Shown: positions 10,600 to 20,743 of the stretch, one piece after another | Layout: the number at the start of each line of letters is the position of its first letter | Numbering within the stretch: position 1 is the first letter of the stretch | From: Diphasiastrum complanatum | Taxonomy: Eukaryota > Streptophyta > Lycopodiopsida > Lycopodiales > Lycopodiaceae | NCBI GenBank assembly: GCA_029204225.1 | Contig: CM055106.1 | Span: 40,316,368 to 40,380,367, forward strand | Length of the DNA: 64,000 bases | Direction: 5' to 3' | Notes under the pieces: generated by a model | The model's input: the letters and a program-made list of their open reading frames with translations, nothing else | What the model was told of the DNA's origin: nothing | The model's database searches: none | Translations under genes and position numbers: made by a program

Positions 10600-11762
10600 T
10601 CGACAGGCAGCTACAAAAAGGTTGAGATGTAGCAAAAAAAAAAAGTTGTTGAGCCCAAAGTGATGATTGAAGAGGTCCTCTTCAGGCCTTTAACTCCCAA
10701 CCTAAACTACCCTTAGAAGAGGAGAGGAGACTGCAATCATGCACCTTCTGCATTCTATTACCCCACGACTCATAGCTTAGGTTGGCATTGTACCGCCCCC
10801 CTCATTCATAGCTTCGGTTGGCATTTAGCTTCACCGCTTCCTACACAAACCTCATGTAAACGTGGTCCTCATAAAACGAATGAAATGAATTCATTTCCAT
10901 GGAAAAAAATTGAGGAACATTGTTTGCACCCAACAACTTCACTTTATAATTGGTACAAACCTACTAGAGAAATTCCTAACCTACCCGACTCTCATATCGG
11001 TTGCTTGACAATGGATGTAGAAGAATAACTTGAATGATTCAAGACTACCAACCACGAACATCATATCAACCTATTGTACATTGATGCTCTATCAAGGTTT
11101 AGATAGAGCACAATGAAAAAGGGTGCACATAGGGGACATTGCATAAGCCCATCACTAGATAATCTTCAAGAATTTGAAGTATTCATACACCAATTGCCAA
11201 GTGACTACTAAGTCCTCTACAATATTTAGTGTGACGATTGATCTTCCCTAATAGCTTGACCTCTTTCGATACTTACTCCACAATCACACTCTATTGTGTC
11301 TTCATTTGGACGATTGATTGTATTTACAGTGTGCAAGAGTGGCTATCCTTGTCCTAATGGAAGGCCCCAAACATCCACTTACTCTTTTTTAAAATGTCAA
11401 AAGAAAAGTTGCTCCCTCCTAAGTTACGGGGGAATGCTATTTCCCCACTAAGAAACATGTTACCTCTATTTACACATGGGAAAATGTGGTGAACATCCCT
11501 AATGCATGAAAATCCCAAGGAAGGGCATGCTTTCCCATGTTTTCCTATGTTGTGTCCATCAGAAGAATTGTTGAATTATGTATATCTATGATTTTTAGCA
11601 TTTGCTCTAATTTATTAGAGAAAATATGGGCCTGAAGAGGGCCTCGTTTGCGTTGCCATTGAGGTTGCTTTCCTTTCCTCCTAGAGGTGGTGGGCAAATT
11701 GGTTCTGTCCAAAGTCAAATCCCAGGAGGTACTAGTGTTATCAACATAAAAATTTGAATAAT
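10600..11762. other. ADF upstream region and unrecognised sequence
   Basis: No gene recognised. A short imperfect duplication ('actcatagcttaggttggc' / 'attcatagcttcggttggc') lies at about 10763-10825. Towards 11762 it may include trailing sequence of the H3 pseudogene. Confidence 0.3.
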
Positions 11763-12113
11763 GCTCTCGAAGTTGTTTGAGAATTACAAAATTCTTGGGC
11801 ATGATGGTAACATGCTTACCATGCACACCCAAGAGAAAAAAAAATCCTCAAAAAACTTGGCCAAATAATCTTCTACAGCACCTTGTAGGGCCTGCATGGT
11901 AGTGCCGATGAATCTAACCTATTGCCCCAAGGATCTGGTGACATTCTTGACAAATCTCGGTTGAAAGGAGCTTTAGGAATCAACAATTCAGTTGATTTTT
12001 GTAATTTTCTTATCTCCTTCAGCCAAACCTACTTCTTGCCAGACATGGGGGCACACGGGCAACAAAGGCTAAACTTCAGTATGACGACGGGTTGTAGACT
12101 TAACACGAGCCAT
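11763..12113 (-). pseudogene. processed histone H3 pseudogene, CENH3-like
   Basis: Read on the minus strand in shifting frames, the segment gives MARVKSTTRRHTEV, then WLKEIRKLQKSTELLIPKAPF, then RFVKNVTRSLG, then VRFIGTTMQALQGAVEDYLA KFFED, then GVHGKHVTIMPKN. These follow the order of histone H3: N tail, REIRKYQKSTELLI helix, RFQSSAV-ALQEAAEAYL helix and CAIHAKRVTIMPKD loop. LLIPKAPF and EDYLA are closer to centromeric H3 (LIPxAPF, AAEDYL) than to canonical H3 (LLIRKLPF, AAEAYL). There are several frameshifts, one next to a run of eight or nine T, and in-frame stops. The tail is shortened. No introns separate segments that lie on different exons in plant CENH3 genes, so this looks like a reverse-transcribed copy. 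It is not functional. Confidence 0.75.
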
Positions 12114-12289
12114 CATTCTTCAAAAGAAAATGAGAAATAAAAAAAACATAGTATCACTTTCAAGCGCATGTGATGGGAGCGGCAAGACGAAGAGTGAGTT
12201 TCAAGCTTGAAACCGGTATCGAGCACGTGATATCACTTTTGAGCGTAAATCAAAACATTAAAAAAAAAAAGTGAAAGATGCAAAAGCTA

Positions 12290-12944
12290 TGAAAATTGTC
12301 AACATTTCCTAGCTAGTTTGAGGCCTAAATTGGCAATTTTTTTACATAGTTTTGGATCTAACCTTTCACACGTGTGAAAGAGGCCTATATACTTTTATTT
12401 AAGTATATATTTCATATTGAAGAAGTCTCAAACTTCAGGTCCTTTGAAATGACACCAAAATCATGTTATTTGGACATATAGCCCAAAATTGGCTATTTTA
12501 GGCTATTGGTGCCTTAAAATTGGGTCCTAAGTTCTAGAGAGAGGAGAGAGATTCATCTCTCTCACCTATATTAGGCTGAAATTCGGGGAGAACAGGTTGG
12601 AGAAACTTTCTGTATTGTTGAGAGAGATCAATAGATCATTGTCACAGTTTCTTCCTCCATTGAGAGCGTTGCTTTGTGTATTGTCTTCAAGCTTTTGTGT
12701 ATGATCTTAAGAGGTTTCCAAAAGTGGTAGACTGCTGTTGTAGGGCTGGTATGCTATTGTTTTTGGTTGCCATCAGTACCTTTTATTAGTTTCTTTTGTC
12801 TCTTGAATGCTTTTTCAAGTTCATTGTGTATCAAAGGTAGCATTAGGATGCTTTGCCATTTCTAGACTTTTGTAGCTTGTTGTGCAAAGATCTTAGCCAA
12901 GTATTTTGGGAGTTTGGATCCATTCAAGATCCACTTTTTTCACA
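12290..12944 (+). repeat. 5' LTR of element J
   Basis: The start is inferred at TGAAAATTGTCAAC by comparison with the LTR starts of A and K; the end is fixed by the primer-binding site. It contains an 18-bp perfect palindrome, CTTTCACACGTGTGAAAG (12363-12380), and a TATA-like 'cctatatac' just after it. Confidence 0.65.
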
Positions 12945-12956
12945 TGGTATCAGAGC
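12945..12956 (+). other. primer-binding site of J (tRNA-iMet type)
   Basis: TGGTATCAGAGC, complementary to the 3' end of plant initiator methionine tRNA, directly after the LTR CA end. Confidence 0.85.
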
Positions 12957-13232
12957 TAGTTGGCTACTATTTTTAGTAAGGTTTTCATTTATGATGATAT
13001 TTGGATGTTTGATCAAGTTCTAGCATGATTATGCATTGCACTGTAAATCAAATCTTACTAACCTTTGTTTTGTGAGTTGAACTTGTGGATCAAAAGCATA
13101 TTTTGAATCTAGTGAATATCAGAGGCTGAGAAGAAGCTATTTTGGATCATATCATAACACCTAGTCATTTGTTGATTGTGAGGCTTGTGCATATTCAATA
13201 CTAATAATGTATTGTTGACAATCTCCACTTCT

Positions 13233-13293
13233 GTGGATGAACATTCTCCTTTGTGGATGAACACTCTCCTTAAGTGGATGAACCTTCTCCTTA
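13233..13293 (+). repeat. three tandem copies of a 20-21 bp unit
   Basis: 'gtggatgaacattctcctt' is repeated three times with small changes, where the protease catalytic region of J should be. The DSG motif is absent. Confidence 0.8.
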
Positions 13294-13620
13294 CTTCTTT
13301 GATCTCTTATGTTGGAACCAAGAAAGTGGTTCACATGCCAAATGGTGGTGAGTATATGATCAAAGGTATTGGCTCGATTCCTATTTGTCTTTCTACTAAT
13401 AGGAATGCAAGGCTTGACGATGTTCTTTACATTCCTTCACTTTCAAGGAATTCGCTAAGTGTTGCTCAAATGTTAAAGAAAGGGTACAAGACAAAGCTTG
13501 TTGGGGATGTTTGCTTCATTACTAAGGGAGATGTCTTGATTGCTAGGGGCAATAGACAAGCGGTAGACTTTACAAGCTTGATGCATTTGTTATGTCTAAC
13601 AAGAGGAATGAAATGGATGT
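13294..13620 (+). pseudogene. copia protease-region fragment of J
   Basis: The translation around IKGIGSIPICLSTNRNARLD, DVLYIPSLSRNSLSVAQMLK and ITKGDVLIARGNRQ aligns with the protease region of element A (IKGIGTIPISLSTNR, DVLLIPSITKNLLSVSQML, IAKGKRQG). The upstream DSG active site is missing, replaced by the 20-21 bp repeat. No protease activity is possible. Confidence 0.75.
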
Positions 13621-15540
13621 TGGTGGTTCACTCAACTTTCAAAAGTCAATTCCTAGCATCAATAAGACTGGTATATCTTATGCAAAGTCTAAAGAGCTTC
13701 CTTGTGCTAGATCTAGGTTGAGATCTAATGAGCTTCTTGGAGATAGTTGTTGTTGTGCTAACTTGGCAACATTTGGTGAATCTATGATCAATGTTTTGGA
13801 TCCATTGGATCTTGAAGATGGACTAGTGCTACCTACTAGTCAAATGGAGTCACGTGGTGCTAAATTAGTATCATGTTTGAACTCTTCTACTCATAGATTT
13901 TCAAGTCTTGGTGGCTCTTCAATGGAACTACATGGCAAGTGCAAAAATGGAAAAGGTAAGAAGAGAGCTAACTTCATCAATAAAGGTGATGAAAACTTGT
14001 CTTTGGAAATGGTTGTTGCTAATGACTTATTTACTCATTTGGAAAAAGATGGTGCTTTGAGCATGTTTGAAGAAAAAGTTTCTTTTGCATCTTTATGTGA
14101 TGATTCCAAGAAAGTCATTTGTGCAACAAGTGGTGTCACATGTATTCATAAAGAAAGTAGATCAAAATGTTCTATCATGAGACTTGGTGAGGAAGATCTC
14201 AAGTCAAAAGAGAGAGATGAATGTGAAGTGTTCAGAGTAGGATGTACCTTGAATGATGCTTTTGTGAATGATAGTGAGAGTTCATTATCATTACCTATAT
14301 CTTTTTGATTAGAAGTCCAGGTTTGACAAGAAAAAGTACTTCAATCATTCTTATGTTGAAGGTACTATGTGTTCTTTTCATGGCTTCTAATGTTCGATCA
14401 AGAGGGAGATTGCTAACTTTTGTGGTGTGATCATTAAGAGGGAGTCTTGTGAAGGAAAGGGCAAAGGAAGAGTGACTCTTGAGAAGATCCAAGGCATGGA
14501 TCTTAAATCTCTTCATCAACTCAAAGGATGCTATGATTGTGGTGGAGTGTTCATGCATGATCAAGATGGCAAAAAGTTGGATGAAGAAGACTACATGGAG
14601 CAACTCAAGTGGCAATTTCTTCAAGGCAAGGAAGATCTCATTGGTGAGCTCATTGAGGTTTGGTTCGAACTCAAATGGGCTGGTTTGATTAGGTTTGATA
14701 CTCAACTTCATCTACTCTACTTCATGTTGGATAGAATTGTAGAAATCTATCTTTTGGTTTATGATGGTGACATTGTTTTCACGAACTATAGTGAAGGTTG
14801 AAATCAAGCAATGATGAGATCTTGTGGGATGTTAATCATGTGTTTGAGAGGGAGTATCTTCAAAGGTTCAGACATGAAGATGTTTATAAATGCAAAGTCC
14901 TTGATGTTTCATTGGAAGATCAAGATGTTGATCTTGAATTGCTTCATCAACACCAAGAGGCAAGTAGCAATTGGAAGCTAGTCAAAAGCATCAAAGGGGG
15001 ACACATGGACAAAGCATTTTGGATCTATTTTTACAGATTCTTGAAGGTTCAGATAAGGTTCTTGGAGCAGCAAGAAAGTGTCCTTTTACTCTACCTTACT
15101 TGTTTAATCTCATGTATGAACATTGTCATGTCAATGTGTTGGAATTGCCAAAATTCATAGTTTTGCATCCTTTGGATCTTGGAGATGGAATAGTTATCAT
15201 TGTTGATTTTTATGATCAAGTACATGCATTCATTCAAATCTTGAAAGATATTCAAGTGGTCAATATGCTTACTTTTGAGCAAAGTTCAAGTCTAGCCATC
15301 CTAGTGTTGGCAAATTGGCAAATTGTTGACAATGTAGGATCAACGGTTGTATGAAAATCTTTTGGAAATACTTCAAGTATTTCAAGTTCAGGTTTTGCTC
15401 ATTCAAATGGAGCAGAGAACACATCATTTTGGCATTCATTCACTCAAGGGCTTTCATGAATTGGAGATCTACAAAGGCAAGGTGGTGATGGAGGTTCATT
15501 TATGGAGATACATGGTGCATTTACTATGAGCATAGTGGAA
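13592..15540 (+). pseudogene. degenerate pol region of J with catalytically dead RT remnant
   Basis: Overlapping frames (13592-14308, 14427-14801, 14798-15160) correspond throughout to the second half of element I's ORFs. At 14500-14790 the frame reads SLHQLKG, then EEDYMEQL, FLQGKEDLIGELIE and VEIYLLVYDGDIVFTN. These match copia RT landmarks (LHQLDVKxAFLNG, EEVYMEQPxGF, GLKQAPRxWY, LLxYVDDIxFTG). The first catalytic Asp (QLDV) is gone and YVDD has become YDGD. The region around 13680-14300 is unassigned: it has no clear pol motif but is conserved with I. A motif of the form DLxDGLVxPTxxMES occurs near 13805 and its partner occurs in I near 16690. Confidence 0.6.
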
Positions 15541-15548
15541 TGTGGAGG

Positions 15549-16194
15549 TGTGAAGGATTTCAGATCATTTAAGATCCAATCCAAGTCCCAAATCTTTGGT
15601 TACAATAAGGAGCAAACCAACAATCCTGCCAATGTAGAAAAATCAGCATCTACATACAAAATAAGATGCAAATTCTAAGAGATATTGATCAAACATGAAC
15701 CAAAACATAAAATATGTTTGCTGTCTATACAATTACAGTACCCTACTATATTTCACACGTGTGGAACCGAAAATAGCAATAAATGATCATTCTACACACA
15801 AGATTGCAAGATAACACCAAGATAGTGCACCAATGAGTAGTAGAACCCAAAGAGAACCATGTATAATGATGAAATGAGAGAGAGAGAAGAGAGAAGATGT
15901 GTCTCTCCACGAGTTACATCCTTTTATAGAGTTTTCAAAACCTATTTGGCCACTTGGCTTTCCCTCCAAAATGTAAACCCTACTATTTTTGGGTCTAGAT
16001 TCAATGTACCCAAAGTTCAAATTTGAATCTCTCTCAAACTCGACTACCAACTTTCCCACACTTTCCAAAAGTGTTTATTGAATGTATTTTAAACTAATAT
16101 TATTTCAAAAAGTTTATCTCTAAGTCTAAAATGAGTTTTGGCCTCTTATTGACAATTTACCAAAATGTGACTAAACTAGTTGAAATCTCTCACA
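15549..16194 (-). repeat. 3' LTR of element I
   Basis: 646 bp; minus strand TGTGAGAGATTTCAACTAG to CCTTCACA. A TATAAAAG box (plus 15921-15928) and a CACACGTGTG palindrome (15754-15763) are present. It is fixed on its inner side by the polypurine tract. Confidence 0.8.
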
Positions 16195-17173
16195 CTCCCT
16201 CTTCAACTAGTTTTGGCATAGTTTTGACAATAGAACTTTGATCCAATTTTAGAATGATCTCCATCCTAAGTATAGATCTCCTTTCTAAGGTTCTAAAGTA
16301 TCTTTCATAATTGATATAGAGAATAGTGTCCAAATTGGATGCTTCACTATTTCTTACATCAATTTTACACATCAAGATATAACTAGAATATGAAGAACCA
16401 AATAGAATGTAAATGAGATGATTCCTCCATGTTTCAAACTTTGAACTCTCTGGAAAATTACAGCAATCAAACAATAAATGTGAGTGATGACCATTTGCTT
16501 GCTTGTGTCCTCCAACTTTGTCCTTTCTTGATATGTCTCCACCATAAAACTCCATGAATGAGCCTCCATCTCCATCTTGCCACAAGAAACCATCAAACCT
16601 TGGAAATCCATGAGCAGGTGAGTACATTAATGATGCAAATCCAGCACCACATGACTCCATAAACCAAGTAGGTTGCACTAGTCCATCTTGAAGATCTACT
16701 TGACACAAGAAAATGACCATGAATTCACCAAAAATTGACAATCTCCAAGTATTGGCACCAAGTAGCTCAACACTTGAGAACTTGATCATGGATGAGTGAT
16801 ATAATGAGCCTCCATTAGCCTCATTTCCATCAGCAAAACCAGCCAAGAATGCTAGTACAACTCCAACAATAAGATATTGCAAGACAATGTAGCTAGTTTG
16901 TCCATATCTTGACAATTTGCACACATCCACATGAAATAGCTCAAACATGAGATAGAACAAGTAAAGTAAACTTGAACAAAACTTCTTTGCTGCTCCTTTG
17001 ACCTTACTTGAGTCTTCAATACGCTGCAAAAACCGATCCATAACATCTTTTCCAAATAACCTTCCTTTGATGCTCTTGACTAGCTCCAAATTGCCACCTT
17101 TCCTTTTGTGTTGTTGAAGCCCTTTGAGACCAAACTCATGATATTCCTCTTGACCATCAAAGTGATTGAACAA
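16195..17173 (-). pseudogene. second ORF of element I (327 codons), unassigned
   Basis: The open frame reads 16190-17173. It ends MPKLVEEGV, running through the polypurine tract exactly as element A's pol ends SMLKLVEEGV, so it occupies the position of the pol C-terminus (RNase H end). The middle carries no RNase H catalytic motif that I can recognise. Its upstream LVKSIKG segment is joined in one frame in element J but separated from ORF1 here by a frameshift near 17100. One ancestral frame is therefore likely. Another segment (DLQDGLVQPTWFMES to GGSFMEFYGG) has a counterpart in J. No function can be assigned. Confidence 0.5.
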
Positions 17174-19170
17174 ACTTTGTTTTCCAGATCCATTACTTGC
17201 TTTTCCAGTATGAAAACCAGGGGACCAATATCCACTTGCATAGCATCATCTACACAAGAAAATTCTCCAAAACATGTGAGTAAGGCAAAATGAGCTGCTT
17301 CCACTTGCTTACCTTTCTCTTGGTCATCAAAGATATGAATATATTCAGACATGAACCTTTGGAAATACTCCCTCTCAAACATATGATCTAGATCCAACAA
17401 GATCTCATCAATGCTTGATCTCGATCTTCCACAAAGGTTAGTGAAACCAATGTCACCAATGTCACCATCATAAATCAAAAGATAGATTTCAAACTTTCCA
17501 TCCAACATCAAGTAAAGTAGGTGAAGATGAGTATAAAGCCTAATAAATCCAGCCCTCTTGAGTCCATAACAAACCTCAATAAGCTCACCAATGAGATCTC
17601 CCTTGTCTTGAAGAAATGGCCTCTCGATTTGCTCCATGTAGTCTTCTCCAACCAACCTTTTGCCATCTCGTTCATGAGTGATTAATTCACAATCATAGAA
17701 TCCTTTGAGTTGATGAAGAGATGTGAGATCCATGCCTAGGATTTTCCCAAGAACCAATCTTCCATTGCCCTTTCCTTCATAAGACTCCCTCTTAATGATT
17801 GTATCATAAGAAGTAGAAACCTCAAAAACATTAGAAGCCATGAAAAAAATGATTAGTACCTTCAACATAAGGATGATTGAAGTACTCTCTTTCTTCAAAC
17901 AAGAACTTCTATTCAATGTTTTAGGTAATGGATCATAGGATAATGATTCTTCCTCACTATCATTCACAATGACATCATTCAAAGTACATCCTACATTGAA
18001 CTCTTCACATGCTTCTCTTCTTCTTGACTCGTGACTATCTTCCTCACCAAGTCTCTTGATAGAACCATTTGATGTACTCTCTTTATGAAGACATGTGACT
18101 CCACTTGCTAGAAAAATGACTTTCTTGGAATCATAACAAAAGAATGTAGAATAACCACCTCCTTCATGCATGCACCTACCAACATCCTTTTCCATATGAT
18201 CAAAGAAATCATTAACAACAATCTTTTCCAAGGAAGAACCTTCACCACCTCCATTGATGAAGTTAGCTCTTTCCTTACCTTTTGCATGCTTGCACTTGCC
18301 ATGAAGAACCATTGAAACACCATTATTATCCTCAAGACTAGCCAAGTTAGCACAAAGATGAACATCTCCAAGAAGCATATTAGATCTTGACCTAGATCTA
18401 GCATAAGCAAAATGCCCTTTGATTCCACAATAAAAGCATTTCAACTTAGAATTATCTTTATTTTTGCCAAAAGAAGAAGTCTCACCTTGATCTTTCCCTT
18501 TAGACCACTTGCCTTTGCCTTTGCCCTTGAACTTGCCTTTAATGAACATAGCATCCTCTTCATAATGAGATGTTGATGTAGATCCACCTCCTCTTGATTG
18601 AAGCCTATACTCCTCATTCACCAAGATCTCTTGCAAATCCACAATACTTGGCAAAGTCTTTTGAATAGCAAAACTTTGAACAAGATTAGCATGATCATCC
18701 AACAAGCCATTAAGTATAACTTGAACAAGCTCTACCTCCTTAATGCTTTCATCAATACATGCTAACTCATCATTGAATGCTTTAACCCTCAAAACAAAAG
18801 CATGAGTACTCTCTTCCTTCTTTTGCAAACTTTGAAAGATTTGCCTCCTAAGAGTAAGCACTCTTGATGTAGACTTGGATTCATAAAGCTTCTTCAAAGC
18901 TTCCCAAGCCTCCAAAGATGATGTGCACTTACCAACTTCCTTGAGAAGTTCATTGGTAACATTCATCTTAATCATGTGTAGAGCTTTCTTTGCTCTCTTG
19001 TCATACCTCACTTGATCTTGAGGTGCTTGAGGTCTCTCCTCCACACCTGCAACAACCTCCATCAACTCATTCATCTCCAATAAGGACTCCATCCTCACCT
19101 TCCAAGTAGAATAGTTGATTGAGGTAAGCCTATCATTGCTCTCCAACATAAATCCACCACTTGTAGCCAT
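17080..19170 (-). CDS. gag with fused catalytically dead RT remnant (element I)
   Basis: Start chosen at MATSGGFMLESNDRLTS (ATG 19170) to match element A; upstream Met codons are leader. The first ~250 residues are copia gag, with TWKVRMESLLEMNELMEVV, a KGKFKGKGKGKWSKG basic stretch and a half zinc knuckle CFYCGIKGHFAYAR whose last Cys is replaced. Instead of protease and integrase, an unassigned ~200-residue stretch follows. Then come RT landmarks in order: SLHQLKG, GEDYMEQIERPFLQDKGDL, YGLKRAGFIRL and FEIYLLIYDGDI. Both catalytic sites (QLD and YVDD) are lost. The frame stays open for almost 700 codons, which is unusual for neutral decay. It could act as a Gag-like protein, or be open by recent origin. 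Confidence 0.6.
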   Translation of the reverse strand: MATSGGFMLESNDRLTSINYSTWKVRMESLLEMNELMEVVAGVEERPQAPQDQVRYDKRAKKALHMIKMNVTNELLKEVGKCTSSLEAWEALKKLYESKSTSRVLTLRRQIFQSLQKKEESTHAFVLRVKAFNDELACIDESIKEVELVQVILNGLLDDHANLVQSFAIQKTLPSIVDLQEILVNEEYRLQSRGGGSTSTSHYEEDAMFIKGKFKGKGKGKWSKGKDQGETSSFGKNKDNSKLKCFYCGIKGHFAYARSRSRSNMLLGDVHLCANLASLEDNNGVSMVLHGKCKHAKGKERANFINGGGEGSSLEKIVVNDFFDHMEKDVGRCMHEGGGYSTFFCYDSKKVIFLASGVTCLHKESTSNGSIKRLGEEDSHESRRREACEEFNVGCTLNDVIVNDSEEESLSYDPLPKTLNRSSCLKKESTSIILMLKVLIIFFMASNVFEVSTSYDTIIKRESYEGKGNGRLVLGKILGMDLTSLHQLKGFYDCELITHERDGKRLVGEDYMEQIERPFLQDKGDLIGELIEVCYGLKRAGFIRLYTHLHLLYLMLDGKFEIYLLIYDGDIGDIGFTNLCGRSRSSIDEILLDLDHMFEREYFQRFMSEYIHIFDDQEKGKQVEAAHFALLTCFGEFSCVDDAMQVDIGPLVFILEKQVMDLENKVCSITLMVKRNIMSLVSKGFNNTKGKVAIWS

Positions 19171-19235
19171 GTTGAAGTGACCTGATCTTCTTCTTTCAAC
19201 TTGTTCCAATGCACAAAGCACTCAAGTTTGGCTTT

Positions 19236-20743
19236 GTATTCCATGCGAACAATATGTGAAGATACATTATTTTTCTATTATACACATCTCTACATGCAAT
19301 GTACAAATATGAACATTATGAATAGGAATCGATAGTATGGATTTCTAATTTGAATCTTCTTGATCTCTTGATATTCTTCTACTCCTTGTCATGTCTTTTG
19401 TTGTTTTCATGTAGTACAGACAAGGGTTCTTTGAATTAGCTCCATGGAAAATGTTGAACACGTATTTTTAAGTCTTTAGGTCTCCTGGCAAATGCCACTC
19501 TATGTTGAAATTGCCAATCCTAGGAACATTGAGTGGAATTGCCTCCATGTGATTTTTGATGATGGCAAGATATGATGTTCTACTAAATATCCATGAAAGA
19601 ATGTCATGGTCTTCTTTCCACACCTATATTAAGAGACAAAAAAAATTGTTTTATCATAATGTCAATATAGAGATGATTATTCATACAGAAATTGTAAAAG
19701 AGCAATTGTACTTGAAAAGCTGTCAACCACCAAATTTCATTGAACACTAAAGTTGAGGCCCTACGGGTGTTCTGAAGTTAAAAGTGTTCCATTCATTACT
19801 ATAAGACTAACTCTCTCCATTTTTTGTTCCTTTATAAATTTAGATTCATCTTTTTTTTTTTATATGATTATCAACTTGTTATTCACACTCTCATTTGTAA
19901 TACCATAAATTTCTACTATGAATGCTAGTAACTGATTAATGTCAATAAATAGATTGTCGGCATTGTCAAAAGATAGAGATTCTCTAGTCGAGCAATATAC
20001 TTCATTGATATGAAATGGAATATCCAATTCTATTTTGCATGCCCTGGTTTAACATGTCTCTTTTTTTTTAAAAATGAAATGGTTGTGGGGACGGAATCTT
20101 TTTTATAGTCACATGTGCAAATGCTTCTTTTGTCATTTTAAACGTTGTGGCATATGCTTCTCTACTAATGCTAGAAAATCACATGCCCCTTGAACTAATG
20201 TAATGTTTACTGTTTTTTCAACTTCATTCATAATGCTATCATTAATTGAAGCCTTAATGTTTTTCATTATGTTATTGTTAAACATTGATTTCATAGATTT
20301 AGAAGTCAAAATGGAACTTAAAGATTTTTCAATGGAAATCTTATCGGTCAGATGGTCTTCAACAACCAATGTAGATCTACATAGCAAATATCATGTTCAA
20401 AAAATAGTCAGTAAAGATTTGGACACACATTGTATTGATTGCTAAAATTCAAGGAAGTGGTAACAAACAACTGATAGAACTAGTGATTGCATTCAATCAA
20501 AAAGCTCAACAATACATTGTTTTCTTCTGAAGTAGTAATGCACGATGTAGTTCATAAGGTTCTTACTTCTGCTTCTTTGCTGTCCAACAATGAAGGAACC
20601 CCAAGTTTGTCTGCTGACCGTTGCGCCATGATTCCAAAACCTAGCTGCAAACAAAGAGGTATCCTCACAAATACTTCAACTACAAAGAGATCCGACTCTA
20701 AGTAAGCTTAGGCACATAAAGAACTTTATAAAGAGAAAGAACT
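19236..20743. other. unrecognised AT-rich sequence
   Basis: No gag, pol or LTR similarity seen. The minus ORF 20133-20387 (84 codons) and plus ORF 20487-20705 match nothing I recognise. Confidence 0.35.

Larger units (their letters stand above)
12290..15548 (+). mobile_element. non-autonomous copia element J (plus), 3' LTR missing
   Basis: The 5' LTR (about 12290-12944) ends CCACTTTTTTCACA and is followed at once by TGGTATCAGAGC. The body holds a protease-region fragment and then a frame of about 2 kb, homologous to the second half of element I. The capsid part of gag and nearly all of integrase are absent. J stops at 15548, where the inverted LTR of element I begins, so its own 3' LTR is lost. 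It belongs to the same family as I: both lack the RT catalytic residues in the same way. Confidence 0.75.
15549..19235 (-). mobile_element. non-autonomous copia element I (minus), 5' LTR missing
   Basis: From its 5' side, minus strand: leader remnant (similar to A up to about 19232), gag starting at 19170, a long continuing frame, a second overlapping frame, a polypurine tract GTTGAAGAGGGAG (16195-16207) and the 3' LTR (15549-16194). The 5' LTR and primer-binding site are lost at about 19235. The gag N-terminus and polypurine tract are very similar to those of the intact element A, so A-like proteins could have mobilised it. Confidence 0.8.

Noticed and set aside
10394-10663. Plus-strand ORF of 89 codons over the ADF start
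   Set aside because: It is the opposite strand of the ADF first exon and 5' UTR.
13233-13293. Short tandem repeats as a possible CRISPR-like array
   Set aside because: The units are adjacent without unique spacers, inside a plant copia element.
15549-16194. LTR taken as the 3' LTR of J
   Set aside because: Its polypurine tract lies on the right side and reads on the minus strand, so it belongs to I. Its ends also differ from J's 5' LTR.
17080-18400. Second half of the 713-codon frame of I as a novel captured host domain
   Set aside because: The order of LHQL, EDYMEQ, YGLK and YLLIYDGDI matches copia RT landmarks; only the stretch before it remains unassigned.
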